DNA of 64,000 nt from NCBI GenBank assembly GCA_002803225.1, contig NXFV01001430.1, positions 1 to 64,000 of the forward strand, read 5' to 3'. Shown piece by piece: positions 33,450 through 44,299 of the stretch. Position numbers and translations under genes: made by a program. The DNA is from Gamarada debralockiae. Taxonomy: Eukaryota; Ascomycota; Leotiomycetes; Helotiales; Hyphodiscaceae. Position 1 is the stretch's first letter; every line of letters begins with the position of its first letter. A model generated the notes under the pieces. The model saw only the letters and a list, made by a program, of their open reading frames with translations. It was not told the origin of the DNA and did not search any database.

Positions 33450-34496
33450 TACATCTGTCTGATTCTAAGTCTCCAACGAGTTCCTCAAACCTCCCTCTAT
33501 ATTCCCCCACCCTCTTTCGATGCCAACCCATGATGCAAGAATAAACCTCATACCCCAAATAATCCATCGCCTCCTGAATCATCCCCTGCACCGGATCCGC
33601 AAACTTCGCATCCCTCTCAGCACAAATCCTTTTAAAATCCAACCATCTTTCGCCTTCTCATCCCACAAAAATTCCCCGGATGCCAAAGCTGGTACGAAAC
33701 AACAGCTGCTAACTCCCAGTCTACAATCGAGGTGATTTTCTGGTAGAAGGATCGTACATTATGTTTCCTGTATGCAGATATTTGTGCGCGAACACATATC
33801 TGCTTTCGTTCATCTCTTTCCTCTCATCGATGATTCTTTCAAGCGCGTCGATAAGCGGGTGCAGATCTCTCATCTTTCCAGTGCTGGATGGGAATCAATC
33901 GCTGTCGGCCGTTTGTTGAGTTGTGCGATGAGATATGACGTGTAATTCTCGAATGGTTCTCCAAGATTGAATGATAGCGAGTCAGGGAAGTAATCTTCCC
34001 ATGATTGCCAGAAGTCGAAAATCACGATTGAGCCGGGGAGTATTTCTTCTCTCAAGTTGAGTTGAAACCATCCGATGTATAGGAAAGGCTGGGAGTGGAG
34101 TTGTTGCAAGAACTCAATGAGTTGCTCAACAACATTTTCTTTTCTTCTGGGCTGAATTTGTGGATGACATCCGCGAGCAAGACGCCAGGTACGCGTTCCA
34201 GAAGAGTGAACTCACTCCCACAGGGCTGTTGGACGTAGTTTCGTATCTTATCACGGCCAGGATTGGGATGGATGTATTTTTCGCAGCCATGACATGGCTG
34301 CTACTTCGTTCATCCTTTTTCTGGTTGGGAAGTGTGGGCCAGAGATGCGGAGGATGGGATCTTTGGAGTCATCACGAGCGAGTATGTTGATAGAGGCTGA
34401 AGCGGGAAATGATAGGATGTATATTGAATGATAAACCCCTGCGATTGTAGAAAGAGGAGTGACTGAAGTGGGAGAGAGGAGGTTGAGAGATGTCAT
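33450..34496 (-). pseudogene. Decayed aminoglycoside-phosphotransferase-like kinase (APH)
   Basis: Pieces in several frames of the minus strand line up as a fungal APH-family protein kinase-like gene: ARDDSKDPILRISGPHFPTRKRMNEVAAM at the start, then QQLHSQPFLYIGWFQLNL and FDFWQSWEDYFPDS, the catalytic-loop region FAHKYLHTGNIMYD, TSIVDWE, and the tail FLWDEKAKDGWLDFKR...ADPVQGMIQEAMDYLGYEVY. At least three frameshifts and stops separate them, and the catalytic loop shows Tyr where the family has the catalytic Asp (HxD). It cannot make an active enzyme. It sits convergent to the amine-oxidase fragment. Confidence 0.7.
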
Positions 34497-34943
34497 GAGT
34501 TCCGTATTTGTGCCAGCGTGGGGCTCGGGAGAGCATGTTTGGTCGGCATCTTGGTGGGAGAAACAGAACTAAATATCCCAAGGAATTGATGTTCGAGGCC
34601 TGTATTTGTTTTATCTATCGGCCAGGTCGGTTCTCGTACAGTGCGCCCAATTGACTGGATGAAGAATGAGTCAATTGGGGAACGTGCTTTGGCCGCACTT
34701 GCTCAGATTCTGCATGCAGGGTTGCGTACTTGTTCTCGCGGGTGTCAAAGCCTCACAATTAACTTCGATCTGCATCGAGGGGTGCTATTTTAGGTCCATA
34801 AGTACCGGACTCCCCTTGAGCGAAGGTATTGTTTGCGAACATCGACTCGGGAAATTTGGACACTGGTTGGAATTGAGGGTTGTATCAAATTGTACAACAA
34901 TGCTTCTTTGCGAGGACAGAGAGGTCATGTTTTGATTGCCGCC
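34497..34943. other. Intergenic, nothing recognised
   Basis: Between the APH relic and the 3' end of the Zn2Cys6 regulator. The short frames have no family features. Confidence 0.35.
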
Positions 34944-37037
34944 TCATGATATTCCAGAGCTCGAACTATCAAATAATTGAGTCCAATCATAGTTAACGTC
35001 CGCGTTCAAAATAGCCGTCCAATCAACACCCAATTCTGCTTCATTCAGGTAGTCACCCATATAGTTCTGACTGAACGGGACGAAAGAATCTGCGCTGAAT
35101 TCCACCGTGTTCAAAAGCAGCTCTTGCTGGTTCAATTCACTCAGTTGTGGCGATTCCGTCCGAGGTAGAGCAGCCTTCCTAGCCTGAGTGATCCGCACCT
35201 TCCCAAAGTATGGAATCGCCGCCTCATACGTCTCAGGCCCTTCATATCTCCCTTGATGGGCCGCGGACAGATATTCCAGCAATTTCGCAGCTTGGCAAGC
35301 CACATTGCATTCCATCTCCCCACTGATATTGTTGAGATTCCTCGTAATGTCATGGACAAGTTCCCAATCCCTCGCTTGTTGGTGTATAGAATCTGGACAG
35401 GTCGGCGAAAGGAGATTCAGGATGATTACGATTGTCGCTGCGAAGACTTCAAAGTCCATAATGTCGCAGATGATGAGGATTGAGGGGCCACTGCATTCTC
35501 GGAGAAGTTGCCAGGCACTGATCACCTGTCGAGCGGCTTCCAGCGCTGCGAGGCGGTTGTGCTCATACTTCCCGTCGACGCTTGATCTGAGCATGTAAGG
35601 AAGGTGGACGAGTTTGCAGAGGTTGTAATAGAACAACTTCAAAATCTGCAGGACGTAAATAGTCTGCAGTGGCATGGACGAATTTGGTGTCGTGTTCAGC
35701 ACACTCGACGCAACTCCATCCCTGCATTGTTGTAGTTCATGCTCAAGCCGCTCTGTAATAGAATAATCGACGTTTCGATGGTTCTGGTTGCGTTCGATGA
35801 TGTGGCCTGCTATTATACCCAATTCGTATGAAAATTGTTCTCGGATTGACTGTCCTTCGTACGGTCTCCGTACGCCAGGGTGAGTGTCTGCAACATTGGG
35901 CGGGAGTCCTAAAATCAAGGAGAGTTGCCTGTCATATTGCCAGATATGTGTCCATACGCCCTTTCGGCGCTCATCAGAGCCATCATCCAGAGTATGAAGT
36001 CCCTGAAGTAAGGCATAACTCATTGCGCGGCGCAGACACAGCCAGGCGTTCCGTGGTCTGCCCATGTTCATGTACAGCTTTGCTTGTATTATAAAGCACT
36101 CCAAACCATCTATCGTTCCGGCCGAACCTTCGTTCACAGGAAGCAGAGTCTCTGCTCCGACCAAATAGGAATCCAGAAGAGCGTTCGGTGCAGCAGGAAG
36201 ATTTGGTCTTTGATGCTTGAAAGATGCTGGAAGCTGCTGAACGCAGAGCGCAAGGCAGAGTATGGCTTTTGCGACAACAACTGCGCTGCTTGATCTCATC
36301 GAATCGAGGATGAACTTCCTCACACTAACAATACCACCGGTTCGTGGATGCTCAGAGTTTGTAAGGACCTCTTTAGGAAACGCTTGCCAGAGGGGCCAGT
36401 ACTTCTCGGTTGTTTGCAGAATCAAGGTCAGATCCTCAAAAGTCGGGATGAGGGCGTTGAGAGATTTGATGCAGGCTTGGATCCGGTGATGAGCAGTGAG
36501 CCCCGTTCGATTTGTGTCTCCGCGAACCTCGTTCCCTTCGATGAGCATCGCAGCTTTGAATAAGTTCAGCAAGGGCGCATCTTCGAAACTCTCCATTGAA
36601 TTGGACGAAACGTTGTAGTTATCAGACTCCGAAGGATCCATAGAGTATGTCCCATGTGACGATGAATCCGATTTCGATTCAGGTGTTGACGCCTGCCGAA
36701 GGCGCTTGAGAGCCTCCGCACTGATTTCCAGCCGTCCAGGGTTTGAAGAGTCTGCGTTGAGATCAACAGCCTTGCATAAATGGCGGACCATCCCTTCCAG
36801 CTCCTCCAGCCTCTGGCGTATGCTGTTCCCATCTTCCCCCGACTCGTCAGTCAGGTGACCTGACGGACGGGCTGTCTGAGGTACGCAGACAACATCGTGG
36901 AGGACACATTCTTTGCAAACAGGGCTATTTTGAGGATAAATACAGCGAACTTTGCGCCGACGGCATTCTACACAACTTTTTGTTCCAAGTCGCATCCGTT
37001 TCGGAGGCCTGTCAGCCTCGACTTTGGAGGAGGGCAT
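34944..37037 (-). CDS. Zn2Cys6 fungal transcription factor
   Basis: Intronless gene of 697 residues. N-terminal binuclear zinc cluster CVECRRRKVRC...CKECVLHDVVC (about residues 21-51) after a basic PPKRMRLG stretch that can serve as nuclear signal. A short coiled-coil-like helix follows (IRQRLEELEGMVRHL). The large middle region has the look of the fungal-specific transcription factor domain (MGRPRNAWLCLRRAMSYALLQGLH; RRKGVWTHIWQYDRQLSLILGLP). C-terminus is acidic with aromatic residues (DWTAILNADVNYDWTQLF), a plausible activation segment. Target genes are unknown; the divergent neighbour is the broken peroxiredoxin gene. A CGG-N4-CCG sequence 150 bases upstream could be a self-binding site. 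Confidence 0.88.
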   Translation of the reverse strand: MPSSKVEADRPPKRMRLGTKSCVECRRRKVRCIYPQNSPVCKECVLHDVVCVPQTARPSGHLTDESGEDGNSIRQRLEELEGMVRHLCKAVDLNADSSNPGRLEISAEALKRLRQASTPESKSDSSSHGTYSMDPSESDNYNVSSNSMESFEDAPLLNLFKAAMLIEGNEVRGDTNRTGLTAHHRIQACIKSLNALIPTFEDLTLILQTTEKYWPLWQAFPKEVLTNSEHPRTGGIVSVRKFILDSMRSSSAVVVAKAILCLALCVQQLPASFKHQRPNLPAAPNALLDSYLVGAETLLPVNEGSAGTIDGLECFIIQAKLYMNMGRPRNAWLCLRRAMSYALLQGLHTLDDGSDERRKGVWTHIWQYDRQLSLILGLPPNVADTHPGVRRPYEGQSIREQFSYELGIIAGHIIERNQNHRNVDYSITERLEHELQQCRDGVASSVLNTTPNSSMPLQTIYVLQILKLFYYNLCKLVHLPYMLRSSVDGKYEHNRLAALEAARQVISAWQLLRECSGPSILIICDIMDFEVFAATIVIILNLLSPTCPDSIHQQARDWELVHDITRNLNNISGEMECNVACQAAKLLEYLSAAHQGRYEGPETYEAAIPYFGKVRITQARKAALPRTESPQLSELNQQELLLNTVEFSADSFVPFSQNYMGDYLNEAELGVDWTAILNADVNYDWTQLFDSSSSGIS

Positions 37038-37671
37038 GGCGATGAGTCAGTCGATAAAATCACGGACGCACAACTTTGATCGAGACTAGTCAAGCAACAA
37101 GCAGGTCGCTGTTAAGCCGAGGGTCCAAGAGCTGATAGTTGTGTATTTCCGTGTTGATAGATAACCCGAGGAGGTTGACACGGTTCTCGGTAAGCCGGAT
37201 GGGTCTAGCCCGTGAAGCATTACCTGTATCTAGAATGTTATCTAACTTATTGCAGCTCACGAGCAAATGATAGAGGGTATGATTACTACACCATCAGATA
37301 TTTTTGCTAAGATTTCGATAATGCTGGTGATGGAGACTGCAAATGATGCATCGTTCGTCTTCTCGGTCCAATTCGAACAAAATTCGTGCGATCCGACGCC
37401 AATCTGAGATCTGCAATGCCGAACGCTGAGCCAACAGTGGCCGAATCGTCAATTCCAAAATGTAAGCTATAAACAAGATCGATGAGGTCGACGTCTATAT
37501 TAGCCACCCCTCATGCAACATGTTCAATTAATGGGCCCTTCATTGCCGATTTCAAACCTATCTGAATCTTCGAACACATGTAATCCTACCCCCAGCGTCC
37601 TTATACTCTGATATCCATACTACGGAGATACCTCCGTCATCCATTATACAACACCTTCCATCTCCACAACC
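37038..37671. promoter_or_regulatory. Divergent region with CGG-N4-CCG site
   Basis: Shared upstream DNA of the Zn2Cys6 regulator and the peroxiredoxin relic. CGGTAAGCCG at 37188-37197 has two inverted CGG half-sites four bases apart, the arrangement Zn2Cys6 dimers bind. That it is used is inference. Confidence 0.35.
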
Positions 37672-38485
37672 ATGGCCCTCGCAACAGAACTCTCAGCAGT
37701 CGTCGACCGCCTGCACAAAAACGTCCCCACCTCCGTCACAGCGCCAATCTTCGCCGCCAACTCCAATTTCCAGAAATCATTCAACCTTTCCGCAGCTATA
37801 AAAGCTGTAAGCATAACATAGCTCTCTGCCTCCAAACCCCGATTTGAGCTTCGTTTGCTCTCTGTTCCATCTCCGGTACCCCGTTTGCTCCAAATACTTT
37901 CCATATTGGGAATCTTCTCGGTCCTTTGCTCCTGAAACAAGCTCATATAGGACATTACTAACTCCACCGTTATGTAGGGGACACACTCCCTCCATTCGCG
38001 CTCCCCAACGCAGTCGGCAAAGAAGTCTCATCCACCGACCTCCTATCCAAGGACCCCTCCTCATAACATTCTACAGAGGAGAATGGTGTCCCTTCTGCAA
38101 CCTGGTTTTACGCTCCCTATAATCGCATCTCCCCGCCTTCCAAACCAAAGGCGTGACACTCGTCGCCATTTCACCCGAACTACCCAACACGTCTATCTCG
38201 ACCAAAGAAAAGCATGAACTGCAATTCGAAGTATTGAGTGATGTCGGTAACGAGTATGCGAAAAAGTTGGGACTGTTGTTCCAGCAGCCTGAGGAGTTGA
38301 GGCCGACTTTCGATAAATTGGGCCATGATTTGAAGAGTAGGAATGGTGATGATAGTTTTGCGTTGCCCGTTCCGGCGACGTTGTGGGTTGATGGGCGGGG
38401 GATGGTGAGGAATGCGTTTGTGGAGCCGGATTGGAATAAGAGGTTGGAGACTAGTGAGGCGCTGGAGTGGGTTGATAAGCTGTAG
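37672..38485 (+). pseudogene. Broken peroxiredoxin-like (AhpC/TSA) gene
   Basis: Exon 37672-37806, intron 37807-37977 (171 nt), second exon to 38485. The pieces read as a fungal AhpC/TSA-like thiol peroxidase: GDTLPPFALPNAVGKEVSSTDLL, ITFYRGEWCPFCNLVLRSL (redox Cys pair), VTLVAISPELPNTS, FEVLSDVGNEYAKKLG, LPVPATLWVDGRGMVRNAF. Two lesions are visible: the frame shifts near 38050, between LSKDP and LLITF, and a TAA at 38120-38122 stands where related proteins have Gln (CAA). The rest of the 3' half is open and well preserved, so inactivation is recent, or one of the two lesions is an assembly error. Unbroken, it would detoxify peroxides in the cytosol. Confidence 0.7.
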
Positions 38486-39332
38486 TTGGGCGGAGAGGGG
38501 AAGGGATGCATGATTGGGAAGATAAATGGGTTGTTTGAATAGGATCTAGTGTCTACGATATTCGTTCAAAGAAGTGAAATAGATTTGACAGGAGGAATAG
38601 AGAATGCTAATGACGTTGGAAGCTAAAGAGAATGAATGAGCACTTGACAGATGTAGTGCTGTGCGCAGGTGCAAGAGAATCTGGCAGCATCTTATCGCGG
38701 GTTACTGGATTCCACAATCACTGTCGTCCTCGACTACCAGTGTCATCCTCAACCATCATTGTCATCTCCCACTCATGATTCGTAGTCAATAGTCACAAAC
38801 TTTCAAAGCACATTCGCGAACGACTGCATGAACTGAGCCGCAAGATTTATGAGACGCTAGACAGACAGGGCCCGGAAACGTACGCCCTTGGATATCCTGC
38901 TCATCCATCGAACACGTTTGGTTCCAGAACGATTCGCAGAGAGTAGAGAGATTTATACTGATACCTCACCTTCGCTACGCTCAGAGACATACTGTAGGGA
39001 CAATTCACTTGAAAGTCGCAAGGAATGACAAGGACTTTTCACGGCTCAGAACGAAGCATCTTGGCCTTAGCAGTCGTTCACTTCAAATGAGTGTTTTCAC
39101 CCTAGATCTCTGAGAGCTGGTGAATATCAGTTGCCCACTTGGGAATCACCGTACTGTGACTTCCAAACAGATGCAAGACCATGAAATCCAAGACAGTAAC
39201 ATATTATTCATTCTTCATTCGTTGCGATCATCATCATTAATCAACATCAAGCCTTTTATCCAATCCCGATCGCCTCAACCATCTATCATACGTAGAGTAT
39301 TCATAACCTACACCATCTCTTCCCTCGCAATC
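38486..39332. other. Intergenic, weak 21-base repeat
   Basis: No gene recognised. Around 38720-38780 an imperfect 21-base unit (GTGTCATCCTCAACCATCATT-like) occurs about two and a half times. Convergent gene ends flank the region. Confidence 0.35.
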
Positions 39333-40952
39333 TCACAAGATAGGTGGGGATTTCGACCCTGATCTCTGGCTTCCAGACATAGGATCTGCGCGTTCTTTGG
39401 GTGGCGGTGTGAGGCTCTTCTCCCAATCCTTTATCATTGAAGACATCGTTCTCTTCAGGTGGCTTGGTGTAAGCTTCTCGAGGGCTGGCCATTGTATTTC
39501 GTCTCGTTTTGAAGGGGTGCTAGAACCATCTGCGGATTGGTCGACGATTCTGTGTTCTGTCAATTGTGTGCATCAGAAGTCTTCGTCGGGGACTTACTTG
39601 ACAGAACGATCCTCGCCACTCGGATGCGAGGGCGTAGCTGGATCTGTGAGATCGGTACTTCCACTCCATCTCGGTGACTTGGGAGTCGGCGAATCCCAAT
39701 TCGACCAATCGTCATCTAAGTCATCCACGAGCGGTGCGGTAGACAAAGTCTTACCCGCGGGTTTCTGCTTCAATGGGGTGAGAGATTTCGAGGTAGACCG
39801 TGACTGATCCATTTCCTCCCACATCGTTCCGGCAGCATCCAGCAAAGCCGGATTCGATCCCGTTAAAGAATCCCAAGTCCTAGGCGACACATCGGCTAGT
39901 CTGGGTGACATCCCTCGTTTGCCTCTCTCGTTGCTCAGCAGACTGCTCTTGCTTCCTTTCTTTTTGGGGTCTTTATTCGCCGTATCCAAACCCGCTCGGT
40001 TCGTTGTCCCGTTGACTGCTTCATCTCCAACTGTGGCTTGTCGTAAATCTTCCAGAAATGTCCACAATCCTGCCTTCACATCCTCCGCTATTTGCTTCGC
40101 ATTGTGTGTAACACCTCCTTGGTAAGAGTGTCTTGCTCGATTCGAGGAGACTTTCGTAATTCCTTGGCTCGTATCCGGCATTGTCGTGCTTCTTGGCACA
40201 CTACTGGTATCGCTCTCGCTGCCAGATTCTTGAACTGGCGGGAATGGGAAGGGTTGAGCGTAGTTCGACCGATCTGGGGACAACAGTGACAGAGTGCGTG
40301 TATGACCACCAGTAAGAACTTTCCGTCGGGACTCCTTTTGGATATTTGAAAGCAGCGCTTTCCGCCTATCCATCTCTGTGCTTTGCCGTGTTGCCGAACC
40401 CTCCTCATTCGAGCTCTCGCCTTCGGTTACCACAGTGTGCAAAGGCTGCAGTGGTTGCGAATGTCTGATCTCAGCTCTCTTCTTGTGTGCTTCGTGATGT
40501 GCCCATTGTCTCTTCAACTTGTTCAGGTCCGCCTCTGCCTTCTGTAGTTCCTCCTTCAATTCCAGAACCCTCCGCTCCTGCCCTGCGAGAGCAACAAGAA
40601 AGCTATTGGTATCGGTTGGGGAGGGTGTCGGCACTGCGTCAGCTGGAGTAGCTGGGAGAGAGGGTGCATTTGAAGAGGTCGGGGTTGGTCGTGCAGATTC
40701 GTTACTGTTCGTAGTGGCAACCGGAAAGCTCAGAGACAAGCGGTTCGGTCTCCGCGGGTTGTATGACATTGCTCTTGTGTGTTTAACAACCGATGGTCGA
40801 GGCGGCGGATCCATGGCGAAGAATTCTCTGTTGGGAGAGTCGCCAACATGAGGAGTGGGAGGTGCAGCGGCATGATGGGAAGCCCCTGAAGTAAGAATGG
40901 ACTGTACTGAAGCGCGATCGATGGAGGATCGTCGTCGATTATGGGTTGTCAT
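39333..40952 (-). CDS. Disordered fungal protein with coiled coil, DUF4048-like
   Basis: Exons (minus) 40952-39598 and 39549-39333 (48-nt intron) give 523 residues. Most of the chain is Ser/Pro/Thr-rich and disordered. One coiled-coil segment stands out: LVALAGQERRVLELKEELQKAEADLNKLKRQW, followed by HEAHKKRAE. It resembles the fungal domain of unknown function DUF4048. A second conserved-looking helix is HNAKQIAEDVKAGLWTFLEDLRQATVG. No catalytic residues or membrane segments. The acceptor chosen (AACACAG) keeps the long downstream frame; the nearer ACAG would end the protein after 14 codons. The ATG at 40952 begins MTTHNRRRSS; an in-frame ATG at 41030 is an alternative. Function unknown. Confidence 0.65.
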
Positions 40953-41470
40953 GGTGCATACCGTATTCTGGGATAGTTGAGAAGTTTCGTGATCCAGCAG
41001 TGGGAATAAATGCGGTCTTTGTGTGATCATGAATGTTTCATTCCCAGCTTCGTCGTCTAATGTCAACAAACAAATCCCTGCCAAGAAAAGCAGAACAAAA
41101 ATGCAAAAAGCCGTCCCCGACGAAGAATTAGATTATCATGATATGTTCGTAAATATTGGCAAAAGCAAAGAAGAAAGACGTTATTTTAGGAGGATGAGTT
41201 TGGTCGGTGATACAAATTGGAAGTCTCTTGTTCACAATCAGGAGTTGGAGATGATCGGACGGGGCATGACGCGAAATCCCCCTGCTGATTCGCCCCAGAG
41301 CGAGATTAGCTTATTTAGCACCCTCCGACCCTCGCTGCTCCGTCACATGATTTCGAGACAAAGCGCGTGCTCATATTTTCAACACGTCCGCGAAACATCT
41401 CTCTCACGAACATCCCATTTGGGACGATGGTTTACCGTCCTATTACTGATTATGCATCGCAGTAATAATC
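40953..41470. promoter_or_regulatory. Divergent upstream region, DUF4048-like / ligase-like genes
   Basis: About 0.5 kb. A plus-strand open frame crosses it, but it overlaps the ligase-like start in another frame and has no family likeness. It must contain both promoters. Confidence 0.4.
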
Positions 41471-43122
41471 ATGCCCTTTCTTTATGTCTATGTATGCGAT
41501 TTACTGGAAAAGCTGGGGCAGTTGGTGTACCGCGATTGCCCTCTGCTCGTAGGACTTGAGAAAGAGACGACCAAGAGAATTGTCGACTGGCTCAGACTGC
41601 ATCGCGGATCTTTAAATGAAGGTTCTGTAGATGATCAAGCTGTGATGTCGATGTTCACTCCCGAAAAACAGACAGACCGGGACTACGGACTTGACGCAGG
41701 GAGGCTGGAGCAACTTATCGCCAGAGTCCTGAACCTCCCTAGGGATCTTCACCTTGATTTACAGATGTGGCGAAATGGACCCGCTCATGGGGATCTTGCC
41801 GCTTGTGTTGAACGTGTCATGGACAAGATGACTTGGGTAAGTAGATTCACGATGACTCACATGCTCACATATTCTGACCTTCAACCCCTTCTCCGCATAG
41901 CTCTTTTAGTCTTATACTCACTACGTAACAGGAGGTCGCAACTAAAGCTATTGCCAACAAAGTCACAGTCGAAGAAATCGATCAAACCTTGCTTAAAATA
42001 GCAACTCACAACCCGAACTCCTCGCCCGAAGTCAGATCACTAGCCGCAAGAGTCAAGACCCCCGACACAATCGAGCTACTTGGGAAACTCTATCGAAAAC
42101 TACAAGGGAGAGAAGCTAAGTGGCTCACACGGTTGATTTTGAAGAGTTATGGGCCTGTCAAATTCCCCGACCGCCTAGACTTCTCATCAAACATGCAGTT
42201 CCTACCGACTTGTGTTCGAGTCAACGCAGAGTTTTCGATTTCGGAAGCATTCCCAGCTCTCCACGATGGGACCAGGGTAATAAGAGGGAGTGCATCAGTG
42301 GGTCCAAATATCAATCGGCTTCCAATCAACTCAATGGCTGTGCCCGCCAGTAAAGCAAGACAACTTGCCTCAGCAAAAGCATATGTCAATCAGCTGCCGA
42401 CTCCTCTTCAGCCTCTATCATCACCTGCACTGTCAAATTCTCAAAATTCCCGGGTTCAGTCTCAAACGAGGGAACCTTTGACGCCATTGGTTCTAAATAG
42501 CACTCCGACCCTTCAATTTTTAGGAACAAAGACCTCCGAGCTATCTTCCTCGATGCCAGCGATCTTGGCTTCGAAAGCCAGCCCCTCAGCGAAGACGAAG
42601 ATTAGTGGGCCAGCCTCATCTTCGCTCCCCACTACCCCTCGCGCGACAACTAGCAGCTCCTCGCAACGATCTCAGCCCTCGTCGCCAAAGTCCTCCATCC
42701 CCATGATCATCGGCGGAACAGGAATCTGCCGCCTAACAACCCAACGCTGTCCCCTCTCAAACTGCATATTTCTCCTCGCACCCTGCATCTCCTCCATCCC
42801 CTGGATAACCGAGAACCTTTTGTCCTGGCACGGTTCACGCACCATCACTTCCCTGCGAGGCTTCTCCGACCCATCAATCCCCCGCCGCTGTCCTCAGACT
42901 GGGAAAAAATACCGCAAGATTGCGTTGGTGGAGAGCAATCGTGCGAAACCGACTGTGGAGTTTTTAAAACATATTGGGAAGCTGAATTTGCAGAGGAGTA
43001 AGGGGAAGAAGGAATGGGTTGAGGTGTTTGATTGGCGCATTTTGGAAAGTATTGCGAAGATAGATAGAGGGAAGGAGTTAGGGTACAATCCATGGCGACG
43101 GTGTTGGATTGGTGCTGTTTGA
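41471..43122 (+). CDS. ATP-dependent DNA-ligase-like protein lacking adenylation domain
   Basis: Exons 41471-41836 and 41932-43122 (95-nt intron) give 518 residues. The N-terminal about 230 residues (VCDLLEKLGQLV..., DYGLDAGRLEQLIARVLNLP, GDLAACVERV, KTPDTIELLGKLYRKLQGREAKWLTRLIL) match the N-terminal helical, DNA-binding domain of eukaryotic ATP-dependent ligases in a fungal subfamily. The C-terminal about 130 residues (CIFLLAPC...WITENLL, KKYRKIALVESNRAKPT, WVEVFDWRILE) look like the BRCT-like tail of the same subfamily. The adenylation and OB domains with the KxDG nucleotidyl lysine are absent, replaced by about 130 Ser/Pro-rich residues. The frame is continuous, so the protein may be expressed but cannot ligate. 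It may be a non-catalytic paralog or an internal-deletion product. Confidence 0.72.
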
Positions 43123-44299
43123 GTGCGGGCGCATTTTGGATAGGGAGTTGGATTGGACAGCATTGTTGAAGTAGGCATTTGGTTTTAGGCGTTGACGAAC
43201 TTGGATTGGTAGCATTGTTGGATACGGCAGCATTTTTGGTGCGTGGCATGATTGGTCAGCGAATGGATGGATACCCTTTCCTTAAACGCCGTCGTGGGAT
43301 TTCGTGTGTCTCTCATCTCATCATCTGATTTGCACTCGAGAGTAGGGCAATTGTCTCAGGTGCCATGGAGAAGCCATAAAGCTTAAATTGACAACACAGA
43401 ACGTGGATACGAAGTGCCAAGTCTCCAGTGTGAAGTTCCTCAGCTGTCCATTTCTGCCCCTAAATGCAGGCGAACTTTAAATTGACAACGGATCGCGACA
43501 GATATAGGGCATGCACTATTGCTTAGAAATACTCACTCAAAATCGACGAGTAAAGAGATAAAAGAGAGGAGCTGTCCTCACGTGATAAACTCATGTGACT
43601 GCATGAGTTGTTCTGCTCATTGCCTACTCCTTCCGAGGTTCCCGCGGAAGGCCTTAAAGGGTCTTCGGATATACAGTAAGGCTCTCTTTTCAAATGCAGA
43701 AATATATTCGCAGTAATTTTTAGCGGATGAAGCTGGCGCAATATTTACTCCATTCGGAGTTCAAATATCGGAGCGACCGAGTTCGCTTGTTTCGGCTCAA
43801 TTCGCTGCCTGGGCCTGCAACACCCTCTATTTAATTATCTGGCATCTATCGCCACCCACGACATCGCGCCGTCCAGTCAACAGGCTTCGACGTTATATGC
43901 AGAGGCCGCGTGAGTGGTTGCGCAATCGCCTCATTCCGTAAGGTTTGAAAACGGAAGGTGGCTACGGAGTGCTGCTCAGAAGCTTGGATCCGCAGGTTTA
44001 AGGTTATCTAGAAAGTTAGGCATCAGCCTTATGGACCGAGTGGACTTCAAGATTGGGGTTCTGGCGCGTCACACCTTTGTTTCTCTTCTTTACATACGGA
44101 CCGTACAGTCACTGCAAACGCAAGCCACCTTACTCATCACTGGTGGATTGGGGATTGCGGCGTTTGGTACATATTCTGATTAGGGCGGGATCTACTGCCC
44201 CACACTAAATGATGTAGCCACGTTAATACATAAGTACTTCAATTCCAACTTCTCCTATCAAAGTTCATCGAAGGCAATTTTCTACTCCCTCATTCCAAG
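43123..44299. other. Upstream region of ABC transporter gene
   Basis: About 1.2 kb without a convincing gene. It holds CACGTG at 43580-43585 and the inverted repeat listed next. A non-ATG frame near 43.9-44.18 kb is not supported. Confidence 0.4.
43588..43609. repeat. Perfect 8-bp inverted repeat
   Basis: AACTCATG, six-base loop, CATGAGTT. It lies about 0.7 kb upstream of the ABC transporter ATG. It could be a regulator site or a chance palindrome. Confidence 0.5.

Noticed and set aside
41023..41559. A 178-codon plus-strand frame before the ligase-like gene
   Set aside because: It overlaps the ligase-like first exon in another frame, has no family likeness, and lies where two divergent promoters must be.
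43914..44183. An 89-codon frame just before the ABC transporter
   Set aside because: No ATG at its beginning and a stop before the transporter start; not needed for a complete transporter.
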